Assembly: GCA_017552435.1 (NCBI GenBank)
Contig: JAFZPZ010000089.1
Location: 1-64,000, forward strand
Direction of reading: 5' to 3'
DNA length: 64,000 nucleotides
DNA from: Bacteroidaceae bacterium
Lineage (GTDB): Bacteria > Bacteroidota > Bacteroidia > Bacteroidales > Bacteroidaceae
The translations under genes were made by a program, and so were the position numbers. This document shows positions 8,546-17,004 of this stretch, piece after piece. The notes beneath the pieces are model-generated. The model was not told where the DNA came from and searched no databases. It saw only the letters and a list, made by a program, of their open reading frames with translations. Positions within the stretch are counted from its first letter, which is position 1. Every line of letters starts with the position of its first letter.

Positions 8546-8858
8546 ATTCTTTCACCTGGGCTGCCAAAGCATCTGGTTCACGCCTCACATCCCAGAAGTC
8601 AACCACTTCAATATGATCGTCTGCAATATGATAAATCATCTTGTTTAATTTGGTGACGACCACACTACGATATATTCTAGGGCAATCTGACAGAAGTGGT
8701 TCTACTGGTCCCAAACGGGGATTGTTTTCAAGATATTGTCGCACCTCTTGCACCTTGTGTATGAAATTGTCCCTGTATTTCCTGCCAAACTCCATCTGGA
8801 TATATCTGGCAGTTTCGCGAATTTGTTGCTTTGCAAAACCAGTAATAGTTACTTTCAT
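8544..8858 (-). CDS. RelE/ParE-family toxin
   Basis: A 104-aa protein of the RelE/ParE fold: an N-terminal helical hairpin (FAKQQIRETARYIQMEFG), then a beta-sheet core with the usual RSVVVTKLNKMIYHI strand and the C-terminal DFWDVRREP motif. Members are ribosome-dependent mRNA endonucleases (RelE) or gyrase inhibitors (ParE); this sequence is closer in style to ParE/plasmid-stabilisation proteins. Its start overlaps the end of the upstream antitoxin gene by 4 nt, the standard type II arrangement. It should be neutralised by the 90-aa protein and co-regulated with it. Confidence 0.85.
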   Translation of the reverse strand: MKVTITGFAKQQIRETARYIQMEFGRKYRDNFIHKVQEVRQYLENNPRLGPVEPLLSDCPRIYRSVVVTKLNKMIYHIADDHIEVVDFWDVRREPDALAAQVKE

Positions 8859-9127
8859 ACTGCCTTTGCTAATTCTCGTGCGTCTTCGTCTGCAAACTCT
8901 TCTTCCAACTCACGCATCACATCATCGAAATCATATACGCGTCCCTCGGCAATGTCAAGTTCGGACTGTGCAATTCTTGCATGAAGTTCCTCCTTTGTGT
9001 AGGGCTTCAATCTGTCTTCAGAACCTCGCAAATGGCTTTTCATTTCTTCCATCAACCACATCATGTCTGCAGGAGAAAGCGTGCCATAAAGATAGTCGCG
9101 AAGATTTGTCAATGTTGCAGTACTCAT
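8855..9127 (-). CDS. Antitoxin of the RelE/ParE-type pair
   Basis: A 90-aa acidic protein placed first in the operon, as expected for an antitoxin. The N-terminal part (LRDYLYGTLSPADMMWLMEEM) is a predicted helical DNA-binding or dimerisation segment; the C-terminal part (VMRELEEEFADEDA) is an acidic helix likely to wrap the toxin. Its promoter shares 43 identical bases with that of the orphan antitoxin at 22180, so the two loci may have a common regulatory origin. Confidence 0.8.
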   Translation of the reverse strand: MSTATLTNLRDYLYGTLSPADMMWLMEEMKSHLRGSEDRLKPYTKEELHARIAQSELDIAEGRVYDFDDVMRELEEEFADEDARELAKAV

Positions 9128-9136
9128 ATTCTCACT

Positions 9137-9186
9137 TTTTTCTTGTTTTCTGCCGCAAAGTTACGATTAAGCGAGCACAATACAAA
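9137..9186 (-). promoter_or_regulatory. Promoter of the toxin-antitoxin operon, shared block
   Basis: On the minus strand TTTG (plus 9183-9186), a 19-nt spacer and TAACTTTG (plus 9156-9163) make a perfect consensus. Plus-strand 9137-9179 is the exact reverse complement of 22126-22168 (43 of 43), covering the spacer, the -7 box and the leader. Confidence 0.85.
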
Positions 9187-9203
9187 ACAAAAAGCACTTT
9201 TAT

Positions 9204-9234
9204 TTTGCTGGAAACAATACTTTTTATATCTTTG
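9204..9234 (+). promoter_or_regulatory. Promoter of the nitroreductase gene
   Basis: TTTG at 9204-9207, 19 nt, TATCTTTG at 9227-9234. It is divergent from the toxin-antitoxin promoter and only 17 bp away, so the two may interfere. Confidence 0.8.
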
Positions 9235-9295
9235 TAGCAACACGCGGATAATCTATTGAATATAGTATCATAAACTTTGGCTTAAAGAGACGACA

Positions 9296-9982
9296 ATGAC
9301 AATACAAGAAGCTATTATTTCCCGCCACAGCGTGCGGCAGTATCTCGACAAACCAATCGAGACTGAGAAAATCGAACGGTTGCAGGATTTCATTGCGGAA
9401 TGCAACCGCAAGGGGAATCTCCATATTCAGCTGGTTACCAATGAACCCAACGCTTTTTCGGGCGGATTGGCCAAGTACGGCAAGTTTTCGGGCATCAGAA
9501 ATTATATCGCTATGATTGGCAAGAAGGGTGACGATACTACGCTCGGTTATTACGGCGAGCAAGTTGTGTTGCTGGCACAAACACTCGGGCTGAATACCTG
9601 TTGGGTGGGACTTACCTACCGCAAGCAGCCCGACAAATACGAGGTGCTGGATGGTGAGAAACTGGTTTGCGTAGTAGCACTCGGCTACGGCGTAACACAA
9701 GGCGTACAGCATCCTCAGAAAAAAGACAATAAGGCCTATTGCAAAGACGCCCGCAAAGATTCGGAATGCTTCCCCGAATGGTTCGTGAACGGTATGCAAG
9801 CGGCGTTGTTGGCACCGACAGCTATCAATCAGCAGAAATTCGAGTTCATTTTACACGACGGCAACAAAGTGGAGGCTAAGACTCGCTTCACGATATTGAA
9901 TAGCTATGCGCCTATTGACTTGGGGATTGCCAAGTGCCATTTTGAGATTGGCGCAGGAAAAGACGTTTTCGAATGGGTCTAA
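9296..9982 (+). CDS. Nitroreductase-family FMN oxidoreductase
   Basis: A 228-aa cytoplasmic flavoprotein. The N-terminus ISRHSVRQYLDKPI is the FMN-phosphate-binding signature of the nitroreductase family (R-S/H-x-R-x-Y/F). Residues 75-105 (YGEQVVLLAQTLGLNTCWVG) are the dimer-interface helix and active-site edge. The last third (LLAPTAINQQKFEF) repeats the family's APTAxNxQ pattern. Members reduce nitro compounds, quinones or flavins with NAD(P)H; the true substrate cannot be inferred. It converges on, and overlaps by 4 nt, the symporter gene. Confidence 0.88.
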   Translation: MTIQEAIISRHSVRQYLDKPIETEKIERLQDFIAECNRKGNLHIQLVTNEPNAFSGGLAKYGKFSGIRNYIAMIGKKGDDTTLGYYGEQVVLLAQTLGLNTCWVGLTYRKQPDKYEVLDGEKLVCVVALGYGVTQGVQHPQKKDNKAYCKDARKDSECFPEWFVNGMQAALLAPTAINQQKFEFILHDGNKVEAKTRFTILNSYAPIDLGIAKCHFEIGAGKDVFEWV

Positions 9983-11436
9983 TCTACCATTTTATTTGAC
10001 TTTGAAAAGCACAGCAGAGCAGAGAATGTGAAAAATGCATTCAGTAGCAGAAGTTCGTAGCTGAAATGGTAGTTCCACAATACAGGTGCGAGATAGTCTA
10101 AGAGTGCGCAAACTATTGGGGATGTGATGGCAATGTAGGGAACCGCTTTGTCTATTATCCGCCTATGGGTGAAAAGGCCGAAACAGAAGAGTCCCAGAAG
10201 CGGACCATAGGTGTAACCGGCCAGGCGGTAGATGGTGTCGATGATGGTACCGCTGCCTGCAACATAGAAGAGGATAATACAGAGCGCAAAGGCAAGGGCA
10301 ACAGAAGCATGGACACAGTGACGGATGTGTAATGCCCGCTTGGGATCGAAGCCTTCGCGTTCCACACGAAGGATATCCACACAAATACTGGTCGTCAGAG
10401 ACGTCATTGCGCTGTCGGCACTCGACAGAGCTGCCGCCGTAATGCCAATGGTGAATGGAAATACGACGATTGTTCCCAGAGCACCGCTGCGAACCAGCAT
10501 CGGCAGCAGGCGGTCTCCGGCATCGGGAACGGCAATACCTTGCTGCTGGGCAAAGGTGTAGAGCAGGACGCCGATGACGAGGAAAAGCAGGTTGACGGGA
10601 AGGATGCAGACGCCATAGAGGCACATGTTCTTCTGCGCATTACGCAGGGACGTGCAGGTGAGGTTCTTCTGCATCATGTCCTGGTCCAGTCCGTTCATGA
10701 CGATGGTAATGAACATGCCGTTGATGAACTGCCGCAGGAAGAACTGCGTGTTCGATGGCTCCCAGCAGAACATCCGTCCCATCGGGCTTTGGGCAATGGT
10801 TTCTGCAATACCCGAGGGCGAGAGGTTCATTTGGGCCGACACCACCCAGATGATGCAGAATGTAGCCAACAGTAGGCAAAACGTCTGAAGGGCATCGGTA
10901 CGGACGATGTTCTCGATGCCTCCGCCCCGCGTGTAGAGGAATATCGCCATCAGCACGATGCCGACGGTAAACCAGAAGGGGAGCCCGAGCGGACTGATGG
11001 CCATCTCGTGGAGCACGACGCAGGTCAGATACAGGCGGGCAGCTGCTCCCGTGAGTTTGCTGAGCAGGAAGAAACATGCGCCGGTGAGGTGGCTCCGCCG
11101 TCCGAAACGCTGGGCCAGATAGCTGTAGATGCTGGTGAGCCGAAGGCGATAGTACAGGGGCAGCAGCACAAAGGCGATGACCACATAGCCGGCAAGAAAG
11201 CCCAGACACATCTGGAAATACGTCATACCACTCGTTCCGACCCACCCGGGGACACTTACAAGGCTCACACCGCTGATGCTTGCCCCTATCATACCGAAAG
11301 CCACAAGCAGCCATGGCGATTTCCTGCCGGCACGGAAGAATGCGTTGTTGTCACCCTTCGACTTTACTACATTAGTAAAAATAACTAGCAGCAGAATATA
11401 AAGTGCCAGAGCGGAGAATACGAGATAATTTACCAT
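9979..11436 (-). CDS. Sodium:solute symporter (SSS family)
   Basis: A 485-aa integral inner-membrane transporter. Hydrophobic segments run through the whole chain, consistent with the 13-helix SSS fold; conserved features include FFRAGRKSPWLLVAFGMIGASISGVS in parts (the first unwound helix) and the later stretch TAAALSSADSAMTSL, which carries sodium-site residues. The gene is divergent from the bifunctional proline-degradation gene with a 125-bp shared control region, so a proline/Na+ symporter role (PutP-like) is a reasonable inference. Other SSS substrates (sialic acid, sugars) cannot be excluded. Confidence 0.85.
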   Translation of the reverse strand: MVNYLVFSALALYILLLVIFTNVVKSKGDNNAFFRAGRKSPWLLVAFGMIGASISGVSLVSVPGWVGTSGMTYFQMCLGFLAGYVVIAFVLLPLYYRLRLTSIYSYLAQRFGRRSHLTGACFFLLSKLTGAAARLYLTCVVLHEMAISPLGLPFWFTVGIVLMAIFLYTRGGGIENIVRTDALQTFCLLLATFCIIWVVSAQMNLSPSGIAETIAQSPMGRMFCWEPSNTQFFLRQFINGMFITIVMNGLDQDMMQKNLTCTSLRNAQKNMCLYGVCILPVNLLFLVIGVLLYTFAQQQGIAVPDAGDRLLPMLVRSGALGTIVVFPFTIGITAAALSSADSAMTSLTTSICVDILRVEREGFDPKRALHIRHCVHASVALAFALCIILFYVAGSGTIIDTIYRLAGYTYGPLLGLFCFGLFTHRRIIDKAVPYIAITSPIVCALLDYLAPVLWNYHFSYELLLLNAFFTFSALLCFSKSNKMVD

Positions 11437-11458
11437 AATTCATGCATGAAGTTACGCT

Positions 11459-11527
11459 GCAAAGTTACGAATAAGCGAGTGAAAACTCAAATAAATTTGT
11501 TTTTTCGCTTGCTAAATTGTAAATTTG
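11459..11527. promoter_or_regulatory. Divergent promoters of the symporter and proline-catabolism genes
   Basis: Leftward: minus-strand TTTG (plus 11488-11491), 20 nt, TAACTTTG (plus 11460-11467). Rightward: TTTG at 11496-11499, 20 nt, TAAATTTG at 11520-11527. The two -33 boxes are only 4 bp apart, so one regulator bound between them could control both directions. The leftward promoter belongs to the CTCGCTTATTCGTAAC-type family. Confidence 0.8.
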
Positions 11528-11561
11528 CAGGGAAAAAACGAATCTAAAAACAACTATTGTT

Positions 11562-14500
11562 ATGAAAGAACAGCAATTACCGACTATCGAGGAGGTTTTC
11601 TCCTGGATGCGGAAACTTTACGACGAGAGTTATTCCGGCCTCACCAAGACCGAGAAGAGTGAACAGCACATGTATGGCACGATGGTGACTACGCCCAGCG
11701 ACAAGAAATTCATCGTGCGCATGCTCGACGAGACCAGCCAGATACGCGACCGCAAGAAGCTGGCCCTGCGCGTGAAGGAACTGATTGACCAGTACGGAAT
11801 CCCCAAGTTCCTGGACAGCTCCGACCATGCACTCTTCTGGATGTATCAGAAGTTCGCCTACCTTCCCCTCTTCAACTGGGCTGCTGTGCCCATCATCAAG
11901 TGGCGCCTGCGCAGGGATACCAGCCGTGTCATCATCGATGCCGCACGTCCCAGCCTGACAGAGCATCTGGCCACACGTTTCCAGCAGAACATCGGACAGA
12001 ATGTCAACCTGCTGGGTGAAGTGGTATTGGGCGACGGCGAGGCTGACAAACGCTATTATTCTTATCTGGAGGCCCTGAAGGAACCCGACATCAATTATAT
12101 CTCCGTGAAGATTTCCGGTATCTATGCGCAGACGCACGCCCTGAACTATAAGGAGTGCTTCCCCGAACTTGTACGCCGTATGTCGGAACTCTATCAGACG
12201 GCTATCGACTATCCCTATACAGATGTGAATGGCGTGACGAAGCCCAAGTTCATCAACCTGGATATGGAGGAGTACAAGGATGCCCATCTGACCATGAAGC
12301 TGTTCAAGGATGTTCTTTCTCTGCCTCAGTTCAAGAACTACGAGGCTGGTATCGTGGTGCAGGCCTATCTGCCCGATGCTGAGGGCTTCCAGAGCGAGCT
12401 GCTGGAGTTTGCCCGCAAGCGTGTGGAGGAAGGCGGTTCGCCCATCAAGATGCGTATCGTGAAGGGCTGCAACATGGATATGGAAAACATCGTCAGCGAC
12501 CTGCGTGGATGGCCCAATCCCGTGCGTCCCAACAAAACGGAGGTGGATGCCAACTATCTGCACATCATCGAGCGCGGCCTGAAGCCCGAGAATGCGAAGG
12601 TGCTGCATATCGGTATGGCTTCTCACAACCTCTTCACCATCTCCTACGCCTACCTGCTCAGCGAGATGTATCAGACCCCGAAGGACTGCTTCTGCTTCGA
12701 GATGCTGGAGGGTATGGCCAATCACGTATGGAGGGCTCAGAAGAAGTTGGGCAACCACGTCATCCTCTATACGCCTGTCGTGAAGAAAGAGCATTTCCTG
12801 AATGCCATTTCCTACCTCGTTCGCCGTATGGACGAGAATACAGCTCCCGATAACTTCCTGACCCACAGCTTCTCGCTCAAGCCTGATACGAAGGAATGGA
12901 AAGAGCTCCAAGAACAGTTCATTGCAGCCTACAACATGAAGGACAGCCTGAACCATACGCCCACCCGCACTCAGGACCGCAACCAGCCCTACGTGGGACA
13001 GGAACCTCGGGACGAAATGCTGAACGAGCCGGATACCGACTTCGACCGCTTCTGCAACCAGCAATGGGTAGAGAAGATATTTGCAAAGTGGAAAGCAAAT
13101 GGCAATATGTCGGGCGAAAAGTCAGCTTGGGGCGAATGGAAACCTGGCGACCTGCTGCCTACACAGATAGGCGACGAATTGACCTACAACGACGACCACG
13201 TGAAATACTTCGACCGAAGTCAGGACGGCGATGTGCTTGTCTGCGAGATGTCGAGAGCAAATAAGGAACAGGTGCAGCAGATGCTCGACATAGCCGATGC
13301 TGATGCAGGTGGTTGGAGAAACACAAGCGTAGAGGAGCGTCATCAGATTATGTACAAAGCTGCCAACATCCTGGGACAGATGCGTGGCGATTTGATTGGT
13401 TCTATGTGTGCCATCACGGGCAAGACCGTAGAGGAGGCCGATGTGGAGGTATCGGAGGGCATTGACTACTGTCGTTTCTATACCACCACGATGAAGAAGT
13501 TCGCAGCCCTGCCCGACATCGAAATGCAAGGCAAGGGCGTTGTATTGGTTCTCTCGCCTTGGAACTTCCCATGTGCCATTCCTTGTGGCGGCGTAGTAGC
13601 AGCCCTGGCTTCCGGCAACACCTGTATCCTGAAGCCCGCTACCGTTGCAGCACCCGTTGCCTGGCTCTTCGCGAAAGCTTTCTGGGATGCTGGTGTTCCC
13701 AAGCAAGCCCTTCAGGTGATAATTTCCGACCGCGAGGCAACGCCTCTGCTCACCTCTTCGCCCATCATCAAACATGTTATCCTGACTGGTGGCACAGAGA
13801 CGGCACAGACGCTTGCACATAACAATCCACGCAAGCCATTGTCGGCTGAGACGGGTGGTAAGAACGTGATGATTATTTCTGCCAAGAGCGACCGCGACCA
13901 TGCCATTATGAATGCCTGCCGCTCTGCTTTCGGCAATGCCGGACAAAAGTGTTCTGCATGTTCATTGCTGCTTGTGGAACGCTCTGTTTATAATCATCCC
14001 GAGTTCTTCGAGAAGCTCAAGGACTGTGCTTCCTCGCTCAAGGTGGGAGGCGTATGGAATGCCGGCAATATCGTCGGGCCTATGATTACCAACCAGAACG
14101 ATAAGCTGGAACAGGCCTTCAAACTCGAACCCGGAGAACGTTGGCTGATTGCGCCTGAGTTTGTCGATGAGAAGCACTACATCCTGCGTCCTACCGTCAA
14201 GGTGGATGTGAAGCCCGGTTCCTTCACCTTCCGCACCGAACTCTTTGCCCCGTTGCTTGCCGTAGCTCCCTACGACACGCTGGAGGAAGCTGTCGCCCTC
14301 GTGAATGGACTCGACTACGGTCTGACATCTGGCCTGCAGTCACTCGACGAGCAAGAGCAGCGTTACTGGAAGAACCACATCCAGGCGGGCAACCTCTATA
14401 TCAACCGAGGCATCACGGGTGCTGTTGTCAACCGTCAGCCCTTCGGTGGCATGAAGTTCTCTGCCTTCGGTCCCGGCCTGAAGGCAGGCGGTCCCAACTA

Positions 14501-15050
14501 TGTGGCTCAGTTCATGACAATTACCGATAAGGAAGGCACAAATACCGACTACCATGCTTCTTATGCCGAGTGGTACGAGCGTGAGTTCCGCCATGCACGT
14601 AACATACAGCCCAAGATCCGTGGCGAACAGAATGTCTTCCGCTATCTGCCCCTTGCCGGAGGTATGGCTTTGCGTCTCTTCGGTGACGAGACTAAGGAAC
14701 AAGTCGAGATGGTATGTCTGGCAGCCAAGACCGTTGGTACGCCTCTCACCGTCTCTGCCGACGACAGCAACGCTCTTCTCTCTGCAGCACTCGCTTGTGG
14801 TGCAAAGACAGTCAGGGAGAATCTGGCAGCCTTCTGCGAGAGTATCAAGCGCTACGAACGCATCCGCACCATCTCAAACGAAGTACCCGATATCGTCTTC
14901 CAAGCAGCTGCCAACTGCGATAAGTACATTGCCCAGGCGCTTCCCGTTCGCGACGGCCGCATCGAGCTCACGCATTATATCAAGGAGCAGTCCATTGCCA
15001 ACGAATACCACCGTTACGGCTCGCAGATTGAAGTGCCTGTCATCGAGTAA
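11562..15050 (+). CDS. putA: Bifunctional proline dehydrogenase / glutamate-semialdehyde dehydrogenase
   Basis: A 1162-aa enzyme that oxidises proline to pyrroline-5-carboxylate (FAD) and then to glutamate (NAD). The N-terminal half is the proline dehydrogenase barrel (about 100-470), with KGCNMDMEN and the late YLVRRMDENTAPDNFL signature. The C-terminal half is an aldehyde dehydrogenase: LSPWNFPCAIP (NAD site), catalytic base E763 in SAETGGKN, and nucleophile C797 in GQKCSACS. About 130 extra residues follow the dehydrogenase domain. There is no ribbon-helix-helix DNA-binding domain of the E. coli PutA type at the N-terminus, so it should not autoregulate. The divergent symporter probably supplies substrate. 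Confidence 0.93.
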   Translation: MKEQQLPTIEEVFSWMRKLYDESYSGLTKTEKSEQHMYGTMVTTPSDKKFIVRMLDETSQIRDRKKLALRVKELIDQYGIPKFLDSSDHALFWMYQKFAYLPLFNWAAVPIIKWRLRRDTSRVIIDAARPSLTEHLATRFQQNIGQNVNLLGEVVLGDGEADKRYYSYLEALKEPDINYISVKISGIYAQTHALNYKECFPELVRRMSELYQTAIDYPYTDVNGVTKPKFINLDMEEYKDAHLTMKLFKDVLSLPQFKNYEAGIVVQAYLPDAEGFQSELLEFARKRVEEGGSPIKMRIVKGCNMDMENIVSDLRGWPNPVRPNKTEVDANYLHIIERGLKPENAKVLHIGMASHNLFTISYAYLLSEMYQTPKDCFCFEMLEGMANHVWRAQKKLGNHVILYTPVVKKEHFLNAISYLVRRMDENTAPDNFLTHSFSLKPDTKEWKELQEQFIAAYNMKDSLNHTPTRTQDRNQPYVGQEPRDEMLNEPDTDFDRFCNQQWVEKIFAKWKANGNMSGEKSAWGEWKPGDLLPTQIGDELTYNDDHVKYFDRSQDGDVLVCEMSRANKEQVQQMLDIADADAGGWRNTSVEERHQIMYKAANILGQMRGDLIGSMCAITGKTVEEADVEVSEGIDYCRFYTTTMKKFAALPDIEMQGKGVVLVLSPWNFPCAIPCGGVVAALASGNTCILKPATVAAPVAWLFAKAFWDAGVPKQALQVIISDREATPLLTSSPIIKHVILTGGTETAQTLAHNNPRKPLSAETGGKNVMIISAKSDRDHAIMNACRSAFGNAGQKCSACSLLLVERSVYNHPEFFEKLKDCASSLKVGGVWNAGNIVGPMITNQNDKLEQAFKLEPGERWLIAPEFVDEKHYILRPTVKVDVKPGSFTFRTELFAPLLAVAPYDTLEEAVALVNGLDYGLTSGLQSLDEQEQRYWKNHIQAGNLYINRGITGAVVNRQPFGGMKFSAFGPGLKAGGPNYVAQFMTITDKEGTNTDYHASYAEWYEREFRHARNIQPKIRGEQNVFRYLPLAGGMALRLFGDETKEQVEMVCLAAKTVGTPLTVSADDSNALLSAALACGAKTVRENLAAFCESIKRYERIRTISNEVPDIVFQAAANCDKYIAQALPVRDGRIELTHYIKEQSIANEYHRYGSQIEVPVIE

Positions 15051-15081
15051 ATCGTCCAGGACTGAACGAGAAAAGAACGTG

Positions 15082-16950
15082 ATGAGACAGACGGCCAGTT
15101 CCCAAGTCAGCCTGATCTTTTCCTTCCTCATTATATTTATATGCACGGTATGCAGAGGTGAGGAGTTGGTGTATTTGAACCTGCGCCACTTGAACCAGGT
15201 GGATTATGCCGACAGCGCTGCAGTTCTTGCTATGTGGGACGAGCTGCATGCTGCCAGTACGCTGCAGGGCATCGTGAACCGCAAGAAGCCGCGCCTCTAT
15301 GTGGATTACGTCGTAAATGGGCAGAAGGCAATAGACGCGCATTGGTGGCGTCTCTATCGGCGCAAGGGGGAATGGCTTTCGGGGCGCGACACGCTGACTC
15401 TTTTCTCTGTCGAAGAGGCTGTGGCACATTTCTCTGGGGAACTGCGAGGCGTGGTAGCCTACGACTCGCATGTGCCCTCGACAAGCAATGTCGCTTCGGC
15501 TGTCGCTGGTATCGAGAATCTGGTAGCCGTAAGATATGACAAAGCGCCGGGCTCGCTCTATAGCCGTCTATGTCTCTCAGAGCCCAAACTTCCTGTGCGC
15601 GTATGGCTGGTTCGGGAAGACGGTACACCGCTCTTCACGGGCGAAGGCACCCTGCCAGGCTGTAAACGGGCATCTTCTGGTTCCGTGAAATGCGACCCTT
15701 ATCTGTGGTTCATTGAACAATACATGAAGACAGGACGCTGCCCTGCTCGCTGTGCCGGATACTATCCTGACCAGATGTGGCGCTCGATGCCATCACGTGT
15801 TAATTGCAATCATCATCAACTCACGAACCACGACTTCTTTGTGAGCCGGAAGGGTTTCTTCTTCGACCTCTCACCATGGGGCGATGAACCTGCTACCGAC
15901 GATCCCTCACAACCCTTGGGCGCCGACCTGCGTACGCTGCAGGAATTGCTACATACCGCCGATAGTTTGGGGAAGGGTGAAAAGATGTGTCATATCGGAG
16001 GCTTCCCTGCATGGGCCTTCAAGTACACGCAACGCGTGGGAGGAAAACACGAGGATGTAGCCACCGAATGGCAGTTCTCCGAGCTCATCAGCCACTACAA
16101 TGCCTTCAAGGATGCCGATGCGATAGACCTTGGAGCACAGGCCAATGCCTCCTTCTGGCAACACTTTCCGCTGCGCAAGCGCTATCCCCAATCGTGGGTC
16201 AAAAGGAAAGACCTGCAGGCACGTGGCCTGTTGGACTCAGAGGGCAGGGTAGATACTACGCGCAAATATATTATCATATATGTTGGCGACTATGATGCAG
16301 CATCGTGGCTAAGCCAGATGACTCCCCTCCTGTGGGATGCACAGGAAAGGGGTGTGTCGCCCATGATGTGGTGCATCAGTCCCGTTCTTGCAGAACGTGT
16401 GCCTCATGTTATGCATTACATACGCCAGACAGCCTCGCCGCTCGACTACTTTGCTGCTGCCGATAACGGGGCCGGCTACATGATGCCAGGTACAGCCGAA
16501 GCGCAAGACCTTGCAGAAGGTACTACGCGCCATATCGACGCGTGGGAAGCTCACTGCAAGAAGTTCTATCGCCAGTGGGGACTCACAGTCACAGGCTTTG
16601 TCATCGACGGCAATGGTCCTGCAATGGGAAAGCGTTCGCTTGATGCATACGCCCGATTCAGTCCCAACGGTATCGTGCCTCAGAAGTGCGAACCTGCATC
16701 CCTGTATGGCCAGATGCCCGTGTTGCGTTCCGACTGGGACCTTGTCTCCAACGACCCCCACGAAGCGGCTCAAGTGCTCGTGGACCGCATACACCAATGT
16801 CAGATTCCTTTTCATTGGTCGCGCTGCATCCTGAAGAGTCCCGCTTGGTATAACGAAGTGGTACGTGAGGCCTGCCGTCTGGAACCCTCCATCCAACTGC
16901 TCGATGCGCCCACCTTTTTCACGCTGCTGCGTTGCTGGCTGCAAGAGTGA
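15082..16950 (+). CDS. GxGYxYP-family secreted protein (putative glycoside hydrolase)
   Basis: A 622-aa protein with an N-terminal signal peptide (VSLIFSFLIIFICTVCRG). The first domain (LYVDYVVNGQKAIDAHWW) and the central region match the GxGYxYP group, which is named for its motif; here the motif reads GAGYMMP (about residues 466-472). The family is annotated as putative glycoside hydrolase, but activity is largely uncharacterised. I chose the ATG at 15082 because it is followed directly by a signal peptide; the same frame is open further upstream but that part lies inside the proline-catabolism gene. It is 31 nt after that gene and 54 nt before a GH2 enzyme. Confidence 0.75.
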   Translation: MRQTASSQVSLIFSFLIIFICTVCRGEELVYLNLRHLNQVDYADSAAVLAMWDELHAASTLQGIVNRKKPRLYVDYVVNGQKAIDAHWWRLYRRKGEWLSGRDTLTLFSVEEAVAHFSGELRGVVAYDSHVPSTSNVASAVAGIENLVAVRYDKAPGSLYSRLCLSEPKLPVRVWLVREDGTPLFTGEGTLPGCKRASSGSVKCDPYLWFIEQYMKTGRCPARCAGYYPDQMWRSMPSRVNCNHHQLTNHDFFVSRKGFFFDLSPWGDEPATDDPSQPLGADLRTLQELLHTADSLGKGEKMCHIGGFPAWAFKYTQRVGGKHEDVATEWQFSELISHYNAFKDADAIDLGAQANASFWQHFPLRKRYPQSWVKRKDLQARGLLDSEGRVDTTRKYIIIYVGDYDAASWLSQMTPLLWDAQERGVSPMMWCISPVLAERVPHVMHYIRQTASPLDYFAAADNGAGYMMPGTAEAQDLAEGTTRHIDAWEAHCKKFYRQWGLTVTGFVIDGNGPAMGKRSLDAYARFSPNGIVPQKCEPASLYGQMPVLRSDWDLVSNDPHEAAQVLVDRIHQCQIPFHWSRCILKSPAWYNEVVREACRLEPSIQLLDAPTFFTLLRCWLQE

Positions 16951-17004
16951 GATAATTGTATTCGTCTGAATCTGTAATACAAAAACTATAAATAACATCA
17001 TATT

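Noticed and set aside
14554-15081. Upstream extension of the GxGYxYP gene into the proline-catabolism gene
   Set aside because: The extra 176 codons overlap a highly conserved coding region in another frame; a signal peptide starts at 15082.
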